Assembly: GCF_013761175.1 (NCBI RefSeq)
Contig: NZ_JACDUR010000004.1
Location: 682,001-746,000, forward strand
Direction: 5' to 3'
Length of the DNA: 64,000 bases
Source of the DNA: Nonomuraea soli
GTDB taxonomy: Bacteria; Actinomycetota; Actinomycetes; Streptosporangiales; Streptosporangiaceae
In this document: positions 34,228 through 43,148 of the stretch, one piece after another
Layout of the letters: every line of letters starts with the position of its first letter
Position numbering within the stretch: the stretch's first letter is position 1
Made by a program: the position numbers and the translations under genes
Notes under the pieces: model-generated
Seen by the model: the letters and a program-made list of their open reading frames with translations, nothing else
What the model was told of the DNA's origin: nothing
Database searches by the model: none

Positions 34228-35832
34228 CTAGTGGCGGTGCAGCGCCGAACGCAGCTTGCCGAACAGGCCCGCCGGGGGCTCGGCAGGAGCCTGGGCCGGC
34301 TGCGCGGGCCGGGCGGACGGCGAGGGTGTGGCGATCTTCGCGGATTCGGCGGGTTGCGCGGATTCGGCGGGCTGCCCGGTTCCGGCGGGCTTCGCGGATT
34401 CGGCGGGCTGCCCGGTTCCGGCGGGCTGCGCGGTTTTGGCGGGCTGCGCGGGCGTCTGTGCCGGTGCCGCAGGCTGCTTGGGAGGCGGCCAGTAGCGGCC
34501 GGGCTCGACGTGACGCACCCCGTGGGTCTGCTCGACCCGCCAGTCGACCGGGCCGCCCAGGAACCGGAGCCGGCCCAGCGCCGAGGTGCGCTCCAGGCGC
34601 GCGGAGCGCCCGCCGGGCAGGTCCACGACGAGCACCCCCGTCAGGTCCTCCTGCACCGTCTCGATCATCCGCTCCAGCGTGACGCGGTGCAGCGGCACCT
34701 CCAGCGGGCCGCTGTAGCGGAACGGGATCGGCGCGGGCGTGCGCGAGGCCTCGCCGATGAGCCGCACACGCTGGTCGTTGGCGAACAGGCCGCGCAGATG
34801 ACGCAGGTCGAACGCCGGGTCGTCGAGCACCGGATGCCGCCCGTCGGAGAGCGACGCCCACGGCCCGACCAGCGTCACCACGACGTCGTGCAGCTTGCCG
34901 TCCAGCGCCGCCGAGACCGCCTCCCGCACCGCCGACGGCTCGGCGCCGGTGACGTCGTAGACGATCTCCACATAGGGCACCAGGTAGCTGCGCCCGCGGT
35001 CCTTGCGCAGGTCGCGGCGGAGCGGGATGCGCTGGGCCAGGAAGGGCTCCACCGCGCGGACCGCGCGGTCGCGGTCGACGTGCTGGGCGGGCAACCCCAG
35101 GTGGACGGCGAGCGCCTGCTCGTCGGGGATGAAGACCACGCCGTGCATGGCCAGCCGGTAGGCGAACTCGGTGTCCTCGCCACGCAGCACGTTCGGGTCG
35201 AGCCCGCCCACCTCGTCGAAGACGTCGCGCTTGAGCGACAGGGTGGGGCCGGTGCACACGTGGTACGGATTGCGGCTCTTGCGCAGGCCGTCGGTCCTGG
35301 CGATCGTCGCCTCGGTCGAGCTCGGCACGGCCCGCTCCAGGTCGAACAGCTCACCCAGGTCGCGGGCGTCGCGCACCTCCTCGGGAGTGGGCGCCTCGGG
35401 TTCGACGAAGAGCTTGCGGCCGATCGTCACCAGGTAACCGGCGAGGCTGTGCCAGCGGGCGAGCGCCTCGATGTGCGGGCGGGCGACGACCATGTCGGCG
35501 TCGAGGCGCTGGATGATCTCGCCCTCGGCGTGCCGTACGCCGGTGTTGACCGCGTTGGAGATGCCCCAGCCCGACTCCGGGCGGACGATGCGCGTGTTCG
35601 CCGGGCGCAGCTCCGGCAGGCGGGTGAGCGTGTCGCCGTCGTCGACGACCAGGACCTCCATGAGATGGTCCGGGTAGGTCTGCGCGGCCAGCGCGGCGAG
35701 CACCAGGTCCAGGTGCGGTGCGTTGTGCGCCGGGATGATCACGCTGACGGTGTCGGCCGGTGTCCAGGTGCCCAGGTCGGGCGGCGTCAGCGGCGAGAAG
35801 TCGTTCTGCCGCACCACGGGACGCGCTCTCAT
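34228..35832 (-). CDS. family 2 glycosyltransferase with Pro/Ala repeat tail (paralogue D)
   Basis: A 534-residue, most divergent member of the A-D group. It has VRQNDFSPLTPPDLGTWTPA, VSVIIPAHN, VLVVDDGD, LDADMVVARPH and LRGEDTEFAYRLAMHGVVF. The second GT-like segment is weaker (VPYVEIVYDVTGAE, VVTLVGPWASL). Instead of a coiled coil it ends with an Ala/Pro/Gln/Lys repeat, encoded by a 36-base tandem repeat, and then the short amphipathic GLFGKLRSALHRH. The ATG 35832 has AGGGGG nine bases upstream. It is divergent from thrC. The tail probably works as a flexible tether with a membrane-binding tip (inference). Confidence 0.85.
   Translation of the reverse strand: MRARPVVRQNDFSPLTPPDLGTWTPADTVSVIIPAHNAPHLDLVLAALAAQTYPDHLMEVLVVDDGDTLTRLPELRPANTRIVRPESGWGISNAVNTGVRHAEGEIIQRLDADMVVARPHIEALARWHSLAGYLVTIGRKLFVEPEAPTPEEVRDARDLGELFDLERAVPSSTEATIARTDGLRKSRNPYHVCTGPTLSLKRDVFDEVGGLDPNVLRGEDTEFAYRLAMHGVVFIPDEQALAVHLGLPAQHVDRDRAVRAVEPFLAQRIPLRRDLRKDRGRSYLVPYVEIVYDVTGAEPSAVREAVSAALDGKLHDVVVTLVGPWASLSDGRHPVLDDPAFDLRHLRGLFANDQRVRLIGEASRTPAPIPFRYSGPLEVPLHRVTLERMIETVQEDLTGVLVVDLPGGRSARLERTSALGRLRFLGGPVDWRVEQTHGVRHVEPGRYWPPPKQPAAPAQTPAQPAKTAQPAGTGQPAESAKPAGTGQPAESAQPAESAKIATPSPSARPAQPAQAPAEPPAGLFGKLRSALHRH
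34341..34450 (-). repeat. 36-bp tandem repeat in the 3' part of the paralogue D gene
   Basis: Two nearly identical 36-base units begin at 34361 and 34397, flanked by partial copies on both sides. They encode 12-residue units rich in Ala, Pro, Gln, Gly and Thr (AKPAGTGQPAES). The reading frame is kept because the unit is a multiple of three. Confidence 0.75.
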
Positions 35833-35940
35833 ATCGATTTGACCCCCTAAGGGCGACCTTATCGATGATTGCTGGGGGTTGGCTGGAGAAGCGGGTGTCC
35901 AGAACGTGGACCGCACGCCTCATTCGCGGCCGGTTGGGCC

Positions 35941-35946
35941 TAGACT
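35941..35946 (+). promoter_or_regulatory. candidate -10 box (TAGACT) of thrC
   Basis: TAGACT stands 41 bases before the thrC ATG in the 154-base divergent gap (35833-35986), and a GGAG ribosome site follows nearer the start. The upstream -35 is not obvious. thrC needs its own promoter here because hom is 16 kb away behind a terminator. Confidence 0.4.
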
Positions 35947-35986
35947 CAGTGGCCAATACCGCAGGTAGTGTCGCTAGGAGACGATC

Positions 35987-37045
<1,059 letters not shown>

Positions 37046-37096
37046 AAGACGTTCCGCTCCGCGGCCAGAGCGCCGCGGCGCCCGGCTAGGAGTTGA

Positions 37097-38236
37097 ATGA
37101 GCGTGAGCAAGGTCGTCGTGCGCGTGCCGGCGACATCCGCCAACCTGGGCCCCGGCTTCGACAGCCTGGGCCTGGCGCTGGCCCACCACGACCACGTCGA
37201 GGCGGAGCTCGTCGACGGGGAGAGCGCCGTCGTCGTCGAGGGCGCGGGCGCGGGGGAGGTCGGTGACGGCGAGGAGCATCTCATCGTGCGCGTGATGCGC
37301 ACGACGTTCGCCCGCATGGGCGTCGACCAGCCGGCCGGCATCCGGCTGCGCTGCCGCAACATCATCCCGCACGCGCGGGGGATGGGCTCGTCGTCGGCGG
37401 CCATCGTGGCGGGCATCTACGCCGCCCGCGCTCTCGCCGGTGCGGCCCCGGACTCCGCGCCCGGCACCCTCGGCGATGGCGCTCCGGGCCGTGATGGTTC
37501 CGGCGCTCCAGGTCACGATGATTCGGGCGCTCCGGGCCGCGGTGGTTCCGGCGCCGCCGGTGATGGCGGTTCGGGTGGTGGTTCCGGCGCCGCCGGTGAT
37601 GGCGGTTCGGGCGCTCCGGGTCATGATGGTTCCGGCGCCTCCGGTCGTGGGGGTTCCGGCGCCCGGCCGTCGACCGTCTTCACCGACGACGACGTGTTCG
37701 CGCTGGCGACCGAGCTGGAGGGGCACCCCGACAACGTCGCCCCCTGCATCTTCGGCGGCCTGACCATCTCGTGGAGCGACCAGTCCGGCATTCCGCGTAT
37801 GGTGAAACTGACGCCCGATGCGGCGATTCAGCCCGTCGTCCTCATTCCGTCGTCGAGACTGTCGACGGAAACGGCACGCGGGCTGCTCCCGAAGGACGTG
37901 CCCCACAAGGACGCGTCCTTCAATTCAGGCCGATCCGCACTGCTGATCGCGGCGCTTACCCAGCGTCCGGAAAGCAGCCTCCTGCTGGCGGCCACCGAAG
38001 ACCGGCTCCACCAGAATTACCGCGCGCCTGCGATGCGCAAGACCGCGGACCTGGTAGAACGGCTGAGGTCGCGGGGCGTGCCCGCGGTCGTCTCGGGCGC
38101 GGGTCCCACGATTCTGGTGTTTTCCACCACGGATACCCAGGATTTGATCGCGCCAGAAGTGGGTAATGACTGGCTCATCCAGCATTTGGACGTCGACCCG
38201 GATGGTGCGGGCGTTCAGGTCCCCGAGACACGCTGA
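37097..38236 (+). CDS. thrB: homoserine kinase with Gly/Ser/Ala-rich insertion
   Basis: A GHMP-family kinase that phosphorylates homoserine. It has the N-terminal VPATSANLGPGFDSLG, the ATP loop PHARGMGSSSAAIVAG at 91-106, the EGHPDNVAPCIFGG motif at about 208-221, and a C-terminal VSGAGPTILVF. It is 379 residues long, against about 300-310 for the family. The excess is a 75-residue insertion (about 116-190) of octapeptide repeats of the type SGAPGHDG/SGAAGDGG, placed between the helix after the ATP loop and the next conserved helix. Outside the insertion the enzyme looks intact and should be active. The 3' end uses rarer codons (AAT, ATT) than its neighbours. Confidence 0.94.
   Translation: MSVSKVVVRVPATSANLGPGFDSLGLALAHHDHVEAELVDGESAVVVEGAGAGEVGDGEEHLIVRVMRTTFARMGVDQPAGIRLRCRNIIPHARGMGSSSAAIVAGIYAARALAGAAPDSAPGTLGDGAPGRDGSGAPGHDDSGAPGRGGSGAAGDGGSGGGSGAAGDGGSGAPGHDGSGASGRGGSGARPSTVFTDDDVFALATELEGHPDNVAPCIFGGLTISWSDQSGIPRMVKLTPDAAIQPVVLIPSSRLSTETARGLLPKDVPHKDASFNSGRSALLIAALTQRPESSLLLAATEDRLHQNYRAPAMRKTADLVERLRSRGVPAVVSGAGPTILVFSTTDTQDLIAPEVGNDWLIQHLDVDPDGAGVQVPETR
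37442..37672 (+). repeat. 24-bp-unit minisatellite inside thrB
   Basis: About seven imperfect 24-base units encode SGA(P/A/S)G(H/R/D)(D/G)G. A nearly perfect 36-base stretch occurs twice around 37550-37610. All units preserve the frame. Confidence 0.85.
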
Positions 38237-38657
38237 TGACTCTTTAGACCTTCAGGGAATAGCCGTGTGCGCTGGTGATGTTAGGCTGGTAGCCGCACCA
38301 GATGCCCCCATGGTGGGTGCGTGCTTGTCAGTCGTACATCGCTGCACCATGCTTGGGCGGCGCGGCTGTCTCCCCGGAATCCGTCGCTTCCGATCGGCCC
38401 ACACCCGGTTGGCTCGACGAGAGGCGAAGACGACGGGGTCTGCGCGGTTCGATCCATCTGGCGACAGCAATCTGGGGGGCACTTCTCCTGCCGTCACCGT
38501 CCTGTGGCGGTCTGGACAAGCCCCTCCCCAAGCGTGGCGGCCTCTGGCCGAAGAACACAGATGTGCACCCCGACCCGGTCTGTCCTGCCGGATCGACAGC
38601 ACCTCCGGGACGACCGGCGACACCTGCCGGCGCCCGACCCCTGGGAAGGACCTTTAG
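38237..38657 (+). promoter_or_regulatory. long rho leader region
   Basis: There are 421 bases without a credible gene between thrB and rho. TAGGCT at 38282-38287 is a possible -10, giving a 5' leader of about 365 bases. Long leaders before rho are common and usually serve autoregulation by Rho-dependent attenuation. The leader is C-rich over 38500-38640, suitable for rut-type loading. Short open frames inside it have no ribosome sites. GGAAGGA at 38644-38650 is the rho ribosome site. Confidence 0.5.
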
Positions 38658-40685
38658 TTGAGCGACACCACCGAACTCCTCTCCGACGCAAGCGCGTCCG
38701 GCGACACCCCCACCCGCGCCGCGGCCAAGCCGCGTGCGCGTCGCTCCGGCACCGGCCTGTCCGCCAAGGTGCTGCCCGAGCTGCAGAAAATGGCTGCGGA
38801 GCTCGGCATCAGCGGGACCGGACGGATGCGGAAGAGCCAGCTCATCGCCGCGATCCAGGAGAAGACGGGTGAAGGGGCCCCCGCCCCCGCCGAGACGCCG
38901 GTTGCCTCGGCCGTCGCGGCGGAGCCGGCCGAGCGGCCCGCCCGTAGCCGCAGGGAGCGTTCCCGCGTCAAGGCCTCCGACGACGCTCCGGCGGCCCCTG
39001 CGCCCGCCGCCGAGCCCGTCGCGCCCGTCGTGGCCGCCGCCGAGCCGGTGGTCGCGGCCGCCGAGCCCGTCGTCGAGCAGCCCTCGGCCCACTCCTCCGA
39101 CCAGGGCGAAGGCCGTGGCGAGCGGGAGAGCCGGCGCGAGCGCCGCAACCGCCGTGAGCGTGGCGAGCGCGGTGAGCGCACCGAGACCCGCGGCGACACC
39201 CGCCCCGACAACCGCAGCGACAGCCGTGGCGAGCGCCAGGAGCGTTCCGACCGCGGTGAGCGTTCCGACCGCGGCGGCCGCGACGACCGTGCTGAGCGCG
39301 GCGACCGCGCCGACCGTGGCGAGCGCGTCGAGCGCCAGGAGCGCGCCGACCGCGGTGACCGCGGCGACCAGCGCCAGGGCGGCGACAACCGCCAGCAGCA
39401 GGGCGGCAACGACCGCCAGCAGGGTGGCGGCTCGTCCTTCGACGACGACGACCGCGGTGGCCGTGGCCGCCGTGGCCGCCTGCGCGAGCGCAACCGTGGC
39501 AGGGGCCGCGAGCGCTTCGACAGCAACGAGCCGGTCATCGGCGACGACGATGTCCTGATCCCGATCGCGGGCATCCTCGACATCCTCGACAACTACGCCT
39601 TCGTGCGCACCAGCGGCTACCTGCCCGGATCCAACGACGTCTACGTGTCGCTGGCCCAGATCCGCCGCAACGGCCTGCGCAAGGGCGACGTCGTCACCGG
39701 CGCCGTGCGCCAGCCTCGCGACGGCGAGCGCCGCGAGAAGTTCAACGCCCTGGTCCGCCTCGACACCGTCAACGGCATGGACCCGGAGCAGGCGCGCAAC
39801 CGCCCCGACTTCAACAAGCTCACGCCGCTCTACCCGCAGGAGCGCCTGCGGCTGGAGACCGAGCCGAACATCCTGACCACCAGGATCATCGACATGGTCT
39901 CGCCGATCGGCAAGGGCCAGCGTGGTCTGATCGTCTCGCCGCCCAAGGCCGGTAAGACGATGGTGCTGCAGTCGATCGCCAACGCGATCACCCGCAACAA
40001 CCCCGAGTGCCACCTCATGGTCGTCCTCGTCGACGAGCGTCCCGAGGAAGTCACCGACATGCAGCGCTCGGTCAAGGGCGAGGTCATCCACTCGACCTTC
40101 GACCGTCCGGCCGAAGACCACACGACCGTCGCCGAGCTGGCCATCGAGCGTGCCAAGCGCCTGGTCGAGCTGGGCCACGACGTGGTCGTCCTGCTCGACT
40201 CGATCACCCGTCTGGGCCGCGCCTACAACCTGGCGGCCCCGGCTTCCGGCCGCATCCTGTCGGGTGGTGTCGACTCGACCGCGCTCTACCCGCCGAAGCG
40301 TTTCTTCGGCGCCGCGCGCAACATCGAGAACGGCGGCTCGCTGACCATCCTGGCGACCGCCCTCGTCGAGACCGGATCCAAGATGGACGAGGTCATCTTC
40401 GAGGAGTTCAAGGGCACCGGCAACATGGAGCTCAAGCTCAACCGGCAGCTCGCCGACAAGCGGATCTTCCCGGCCGTCGACGTCGACGCGTCCGGCACCC
40501 GCAAGGAAGAGATCCTCATGGCCAAGGAGGAGCTCCAGATCGTCTGGAAGCTCCGCCGGGTCCTCCACGCGCTCGACATGCAGCAGGCGCTGGAGCTTCT
40601 CCTGGAGAAGATGAAGGAGACCAAGTCCAACGCGGAGTTCCTGCTCCAGGTGCAGAAGACCACGGTCAGCAACGACCGCGACTGA
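38658..40685 (+). CDS. rho: transcription termination factor Rho
   Basis: A 675-residue hexameric RNA helicase that terminates transcription. The N-terminal Rho domain (about 25-60: LQKMAAELGISGTGRMRKSQLIAAIQ) is followed by an extra Arg/Asp/Glu/Gly-rich, low-complexity insertion of about 220 residues (70-290), usual in high-GC actinobacteria. Then come the RNA-binding fold (GILDILDNYAFVRTSGYLPG, DVYVSLAQIRRNGLRKGDVV) and the RecA-type ATPase with P-loop SPPKAGKTMVLQ near 430, DERPEEVTDM, Walker B VVVLLDSITRLGRAYN and the Q/R loops. The start is TTG 38658, chosen for its ribosome site. It ends 14 bases before a strong terminator. Confidence 0.97.
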   Translation: MSDTTELLSDASASGDTPTRAAAKPRARRSGTGLSAKVLPELQKMAAELGISGTGRMRKSQLIAAIQEKTGEGAPAPAETPVASAVAAEPAERPARSRRERSRVKASDDAPAAPAPAAEPVAPVVAAAEPVVAAAEPVVEQPSAHSSDQGEGRGERESRRERRNRRERGERGERTETRGDTRPDNRSDSRGERQERSDRGERSDRGGRDDRAERGDRADRGERVERQERADRGDRGDQRQGGDNRQQQGGNDRQQGGGSSFDDDDRGGRGRRGRLRERNRGRGRERFDSNEPVIGDDDVLIPIAGILDILDNYAFVRTSGYLPGSNDVYVSLAQIRRNGLRKGDVVTGAVRQPRDGERREKFNALVRLDTVNGMDPEQARNRPDFNKLTPLYPQERLRLETEPNILTTRIIDMVSPIGKGQRGLIVSPPKAGKTMVLQSIANAITRNNPECHLMVVLVDERPEEVTDMQRSVKGEVIHSTFDRPAEDHTTVAELAIERAKRLVELGHDVVVLLDSITRLGRAYNLAAPASGRILSGGVDSTALYPPKRFFGAARNIENGGSLTILATALVETGSKMDEVIFEEFKGTGNMELKLNRQLADKRIFPAVDVDASGTRKEEILMAKEELQIVWKLRRVLHALDMQQALELLLEKMKETKSNAEFLLQVQKTTVSNDRD

Positions 40686-40698
40686 CGCTCCGTTCGAC

Positions 40699-40730
40699 GA
40701 AGCGCCCCGGGTTCACGCCCGGGGCGCTTC
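40699..40730 (+). terminator. hairpin terminator after rho
   Basis: Perfect 13-base arms (GAAGCGCCCCGGG / CCCGGGGCGCTTC) flank a six-base loop, beginning 14 bases after the rho stop. There is no U-tract, as is usual in actinomycetes. Confidence 0.88.
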
Positions 40731-41136
40731 GCCGTGTCCGGGGTGGTCGCGCATCACCCTCAGAGGCGAGGCCAAGAGTGGCGCCAGGCTCAGCGACTGC
40801 CCAGCCACGCAGCCGTGCCGTACCGCTCGTACGGCATGCGGGCCGATGAGTAGCTGCGCCGCGGTCTGGGCCGCGCTCAGGAGTCTCGTCTCCAGTGGGC
40901 CCGCTCGGTGCGTGATCGCCGCTGGGTGCCCGCCCGGCTGACCGCGTCGGAGGCGAGCAGGAGCCTGAAGCGGCGGTTGCCGCGCAGGCCGGCATCGGCT
41001 CGGTCTTCGGCGAACTGGATGATTCGGACAAGGGGTGTTCGCTCCCGGCGGCGAGGGTAAAACCACGGGTCGGGAATCCGGGTCGCTCCACTCCGCGCCG
41101 ATCGTGCCCGGTCAGGCAGCCGAAGGGGAGTGGGGC
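40731..41136. other. intergenic stretch without a supported gene
   Basis: About 400 bases separate the rho terminator from the histidine kinase gene. Both strands have open frames (for example minus 40666-41091), but none has a ribosome site or family resemblance. An 8-base hairpin, TGCCGTAC-CGCTC-GTACGGCA, is at 40816-40836. A decayed gene remnant is possible. The kinase promoter must lie at the right end. Confidence 0.45.
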
Positions 41137-42381
41137 ATGCTCAAAGACCGGGTGCCGATGGGCCCGAACGGGCCTATCGGGGTGGTGGTCGATCCCCGCA
41201 CCTGGCGCGCCGTGCCGTACCTTCTGGTCAGCCTGGCGCTGGGGACCGGCTGGTTCGTGCTGCTGGTCACGGCGGTGCCGCTCTCGCTGGCCCTCGTTCT
41301 GGTCTGGGTGGGTCTGCCGCTGTTACTGGCGACGATGTTGCTGTGGCGGGGCGCGGCGATGCTCGAACGCAGGCTGCTCGGCCTCACGCTGGGCGTGCGC
41401 ATCCGCGACCCCTACCGGCGCCGGCCGCGGCGCGGGCTGGTGCGCTGGGTGGTCACCGACCCCGCGACCTGGAAGGACCTGGGCTACCTGCTGCTGTACT
41501 TCCCGCTGAGCCTCGTCGAGTTCGTCGCCTCGGCGACGTTGTGGGCGCTGACCGTGGGGCTGCTCAGCGCGCCCCTGACGCTGGCGCTGGGCGAGCGGCC
41601 GAGTTTCGCGGGAGTCGTCCTGGCCGACGGCTGGCCGCAGAGCGTGCTGGCCGGCGTCGCGGGAGTGGTCGCCCTGGTCGTCACCCTCTACGCCGTCAAG
41701 GGCATGGCCTGGCTGCACGGCACGCTCGCGGCGCTGCTGCTCGGCGGCAGCGAGGTGGAACGGCTGCGCGCCTCGCGCAAGCGCGGCATCGACGCCGCCG
41801 AGGCCGAACGGCGCAGGATCGAACGTGACCTGCACGACGGCGCCCAGCAGCGGCTGCTCGCCGTCGCGGTCGACCTGGGCCGGGCGCAGGCTAAGTTCGA
41901 CGCGGCGCCGGAGGAGGCCCGCGAGCTGCTCGTCCAGGCGCACGTCGGCACCCGCCAGGCGATCGCCGAGCTGCGTGACCTCGCCAGGGGCATCCATCCG
42001 GCGATCCTCACAGAACGAGGCCTCGACGCGGCCCTGTCGGCCCTGGCCGCCAGAGCGCCGTTCCGCGTCGACGTCTCCATGGAGATCATCGACCGGCCGC
42101 CACCGGCGGTGGAGAGCATCGCCTACTTCACCGTCGCCGAGGCCCTGACGAACATGGCCAGGCACTCCGGCGCCACGGAGGCCTCCGTCCGGGTGACGCG
42201 AGACGACCAGGTGGTGATCGTGGAAGTGCTCGACAACGGTGTCGGCGGCGCGGCCGTACGGCACGGCGGCGGGCTCTCGGGCCTGGCCGACCGGGCGGCG
42301 ACCATCGACGGGCTGCTGACCGTCAACAGCCCCGCGGGCGGCCCCACCCTGCTGAGAGCGGAGCTGCCATGCGAGTGGTGA
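41137..42381 (+). CDS. sensor histidine kinase with Putative_sensor domain
   Basis: A 414-residue NarX/LiaS-like kinase. Four membrane helices in two similar halves, each opening with a D-P-x-T-W motif (DPRTWRAVPYLL and DPATWKDLGYLL), form the actinobacterial Putative_sensor domain (1-200). They are followed by HisKA_3 (ERRRIERDLHDGAQQRLLAVAVDLG) and HATPase_c (EALTNMARHSGAT, VLDNGVGGA, GLSGLADRA). ATG 41137 was chosen for GGGGAG upstream. Leu63 is encoded by TTA (41323-41325), the rarest leucine codon in such genomes, so translation may depend on the bldA tRNA. It overlaps the response regulator gene by 13 bases. Confidence 0.92.
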   Translation: MLKDRVPMGPNGPIGVVVDPRTWRAVPYLLVSLALGTGWFVLLVTAVPLSLALVLVWVGLPLLLATMLLWRGAAMLERRLLGLTLGVRIRDPYRRRPRRGLVRWVVTDPATWKDLGYLLLYFPLSLVEFVASATLWALTVGLLSAPLTLALGERPSFAGVVLADGWPQSVLAGVAGVVALVVTLYAVKGMAWLHGTLAALLLGGSEVERLRASRKRGIDAAEAERRRIERDLHDGAQQRLLAVAVDLGRAQAKFDAAPEEARELLVQAHVGTRQAIAELRDLARGIHPAILTERGLDAALSALAARAPFRVDVSMEIIDRPPPAVESIAYFTVAEALTNMARHSGATEASVRVTRDDQVVIVEVLDNGVGGAAVRHGGGLSGLADRAATIDGLLTVNSPAGGPTLLRAELPCEW

Positions 42382-43028
42382 TCGCCGAGGACTCCGTGCT
42401 GCTGCGCGAGGGAGTCGTCCGGCTGCTGGCCGACGGCGGCATCGAGACGCTCGCGGCCGTGTCGGACGGCGCCGCGCTGGTGGCCGCCGTCCAGGACCTG
42501 CGGCCCGACCTCGCCATCGTCGACGTACGCATGCCGCCGGGCTTCACCGACGAGGGCCTGCGTGCGGCGCTGCGCATCCGCCGGATCCTGCCGGTCTTCC
42601 CCGTGCTGGTGTTGTCGCAGTACGTGGAGGAGCACTACGCGGCCGAGCTGATCGGGCCTGGGGTGGGCTACCTGCTGAAGGAGCGGATCTCGGAGGTCGC
42701 GGAGTTCCTCGACGCGGTGCGCCGGGTGGCCTCGGGCGGGACCCTCGTCGATCCGGAGGTGATCTCGCAGCTGCTCGGGCGGCAGAGGAGGGGTAGCGTG
42801 CTCGACTCGCTGTCGCCGCGGGAGCGGGAGGTGCTGGGGCTGATGGCGGAGGGGAGGTCGAACACGGCCATCGCGGGGCGGCTGGCGGTGACGGAGGGGG
42901 CGGTGGAGAAACACATTTCCGGAATTTTCGGGAAATTGCGCCTCGGCCCCGAACCCGACGACCACCGCCGGGTACTCGCCGTCCTGACGTTCCTCGGTAC
43001 GGCGAGCACCCGATCGGGGCTCGGCTGA
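42369..43028 (+). CDS. response regulator, NarL/LuxR family
   Basis: A 219-residue regulator with receiver pocket EDS at 7-9, phospho-Asp52 (AIVDVRMPP), switch VLSQYVEE, Lys near 105 (YLLKERI) and a LuxR-type helix-turn-helix (LSPREREVLGLMAEGRSNTAIAGRLAVTEGAVEKHISGIFGKL). Its ATG lies inside the kinase gene (13-base overlap), so the two are coupled. The 3' part carries an odd extra tail of about 15 residues after the DNA-binding domain. Tandem hairpin repeats follow the stop. Confidence 0.94.
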   Translation: MRVVIAEDSVLLREGVVRLLADGGIETLAAVSDGAALVAAVQDLRPDLAIVDVRMPPGFTDEGLRAALRIRRILPVFPVLVLSQYVEEHYAAELIGPGVGYLLKERISEVAEFLDAVRRVASGGTLVDPEVISQLLGRQRRGSVLDSLSPREREVLGLMAEGRSNTAIAGRLAVTEGAVEKHISGIFGKLRLGPEPDDHRRVLAVLTFLGTASTRSGLG

Positions 43029-43036
43029 CGTCCTAC

Positions 43037-43141
43037 GTGTGCGGTGGGACGCCCGTTCTCTGTGCTGCCGGGCGTCCGGTGTGCGGTGGGACGCCCGCTT
43101 TCTGTGCTGCCGGGCGTCCGATGTGCGGTGGGACGCCCGGC
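43037..43141. repeat. 42-bp tandem repeat forming terminator-like hairpins
   Basis: Two full 42-base units start at 43037 and 43079, and a 21-base partial unit at 43121. Each full unit contains GGACGCCCG and, about 14 bases on, CGGGCGTCC, so each can fold into a nine-base-pair hairpin. The array fills the gap between the convergent response regulator and secreted-protein genes and probably terminates both. Confidence 0.82.
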
Positions 43142-43148
43142 TCCTCGG

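Noticed and set aside
19869..35986. Integrative element or prophage between hom and thrC
   Set aside because: No integrase, transposase, tRNA target, att-like repeat or phage gene was seen; codon usage looks like that of the host.
37442..37672. Frameshifted or chimeric thrB
   Set aside because: The frame continues without a break on both sides of the repeat and all catalytic motifs are present in order.
40666..41091. Possible minus-strand gene after rho
   Set aside because: It runs through the rho terminator, has no ribosome site or recognisable family and shows Pro/Arg-rich shadow composition.
43037..43141. Short CRISPR-like array
   Set aside because: Units are directly adjacent with no unique spacers, and no cas genes are present. 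The arms form terminator-like hairpins.
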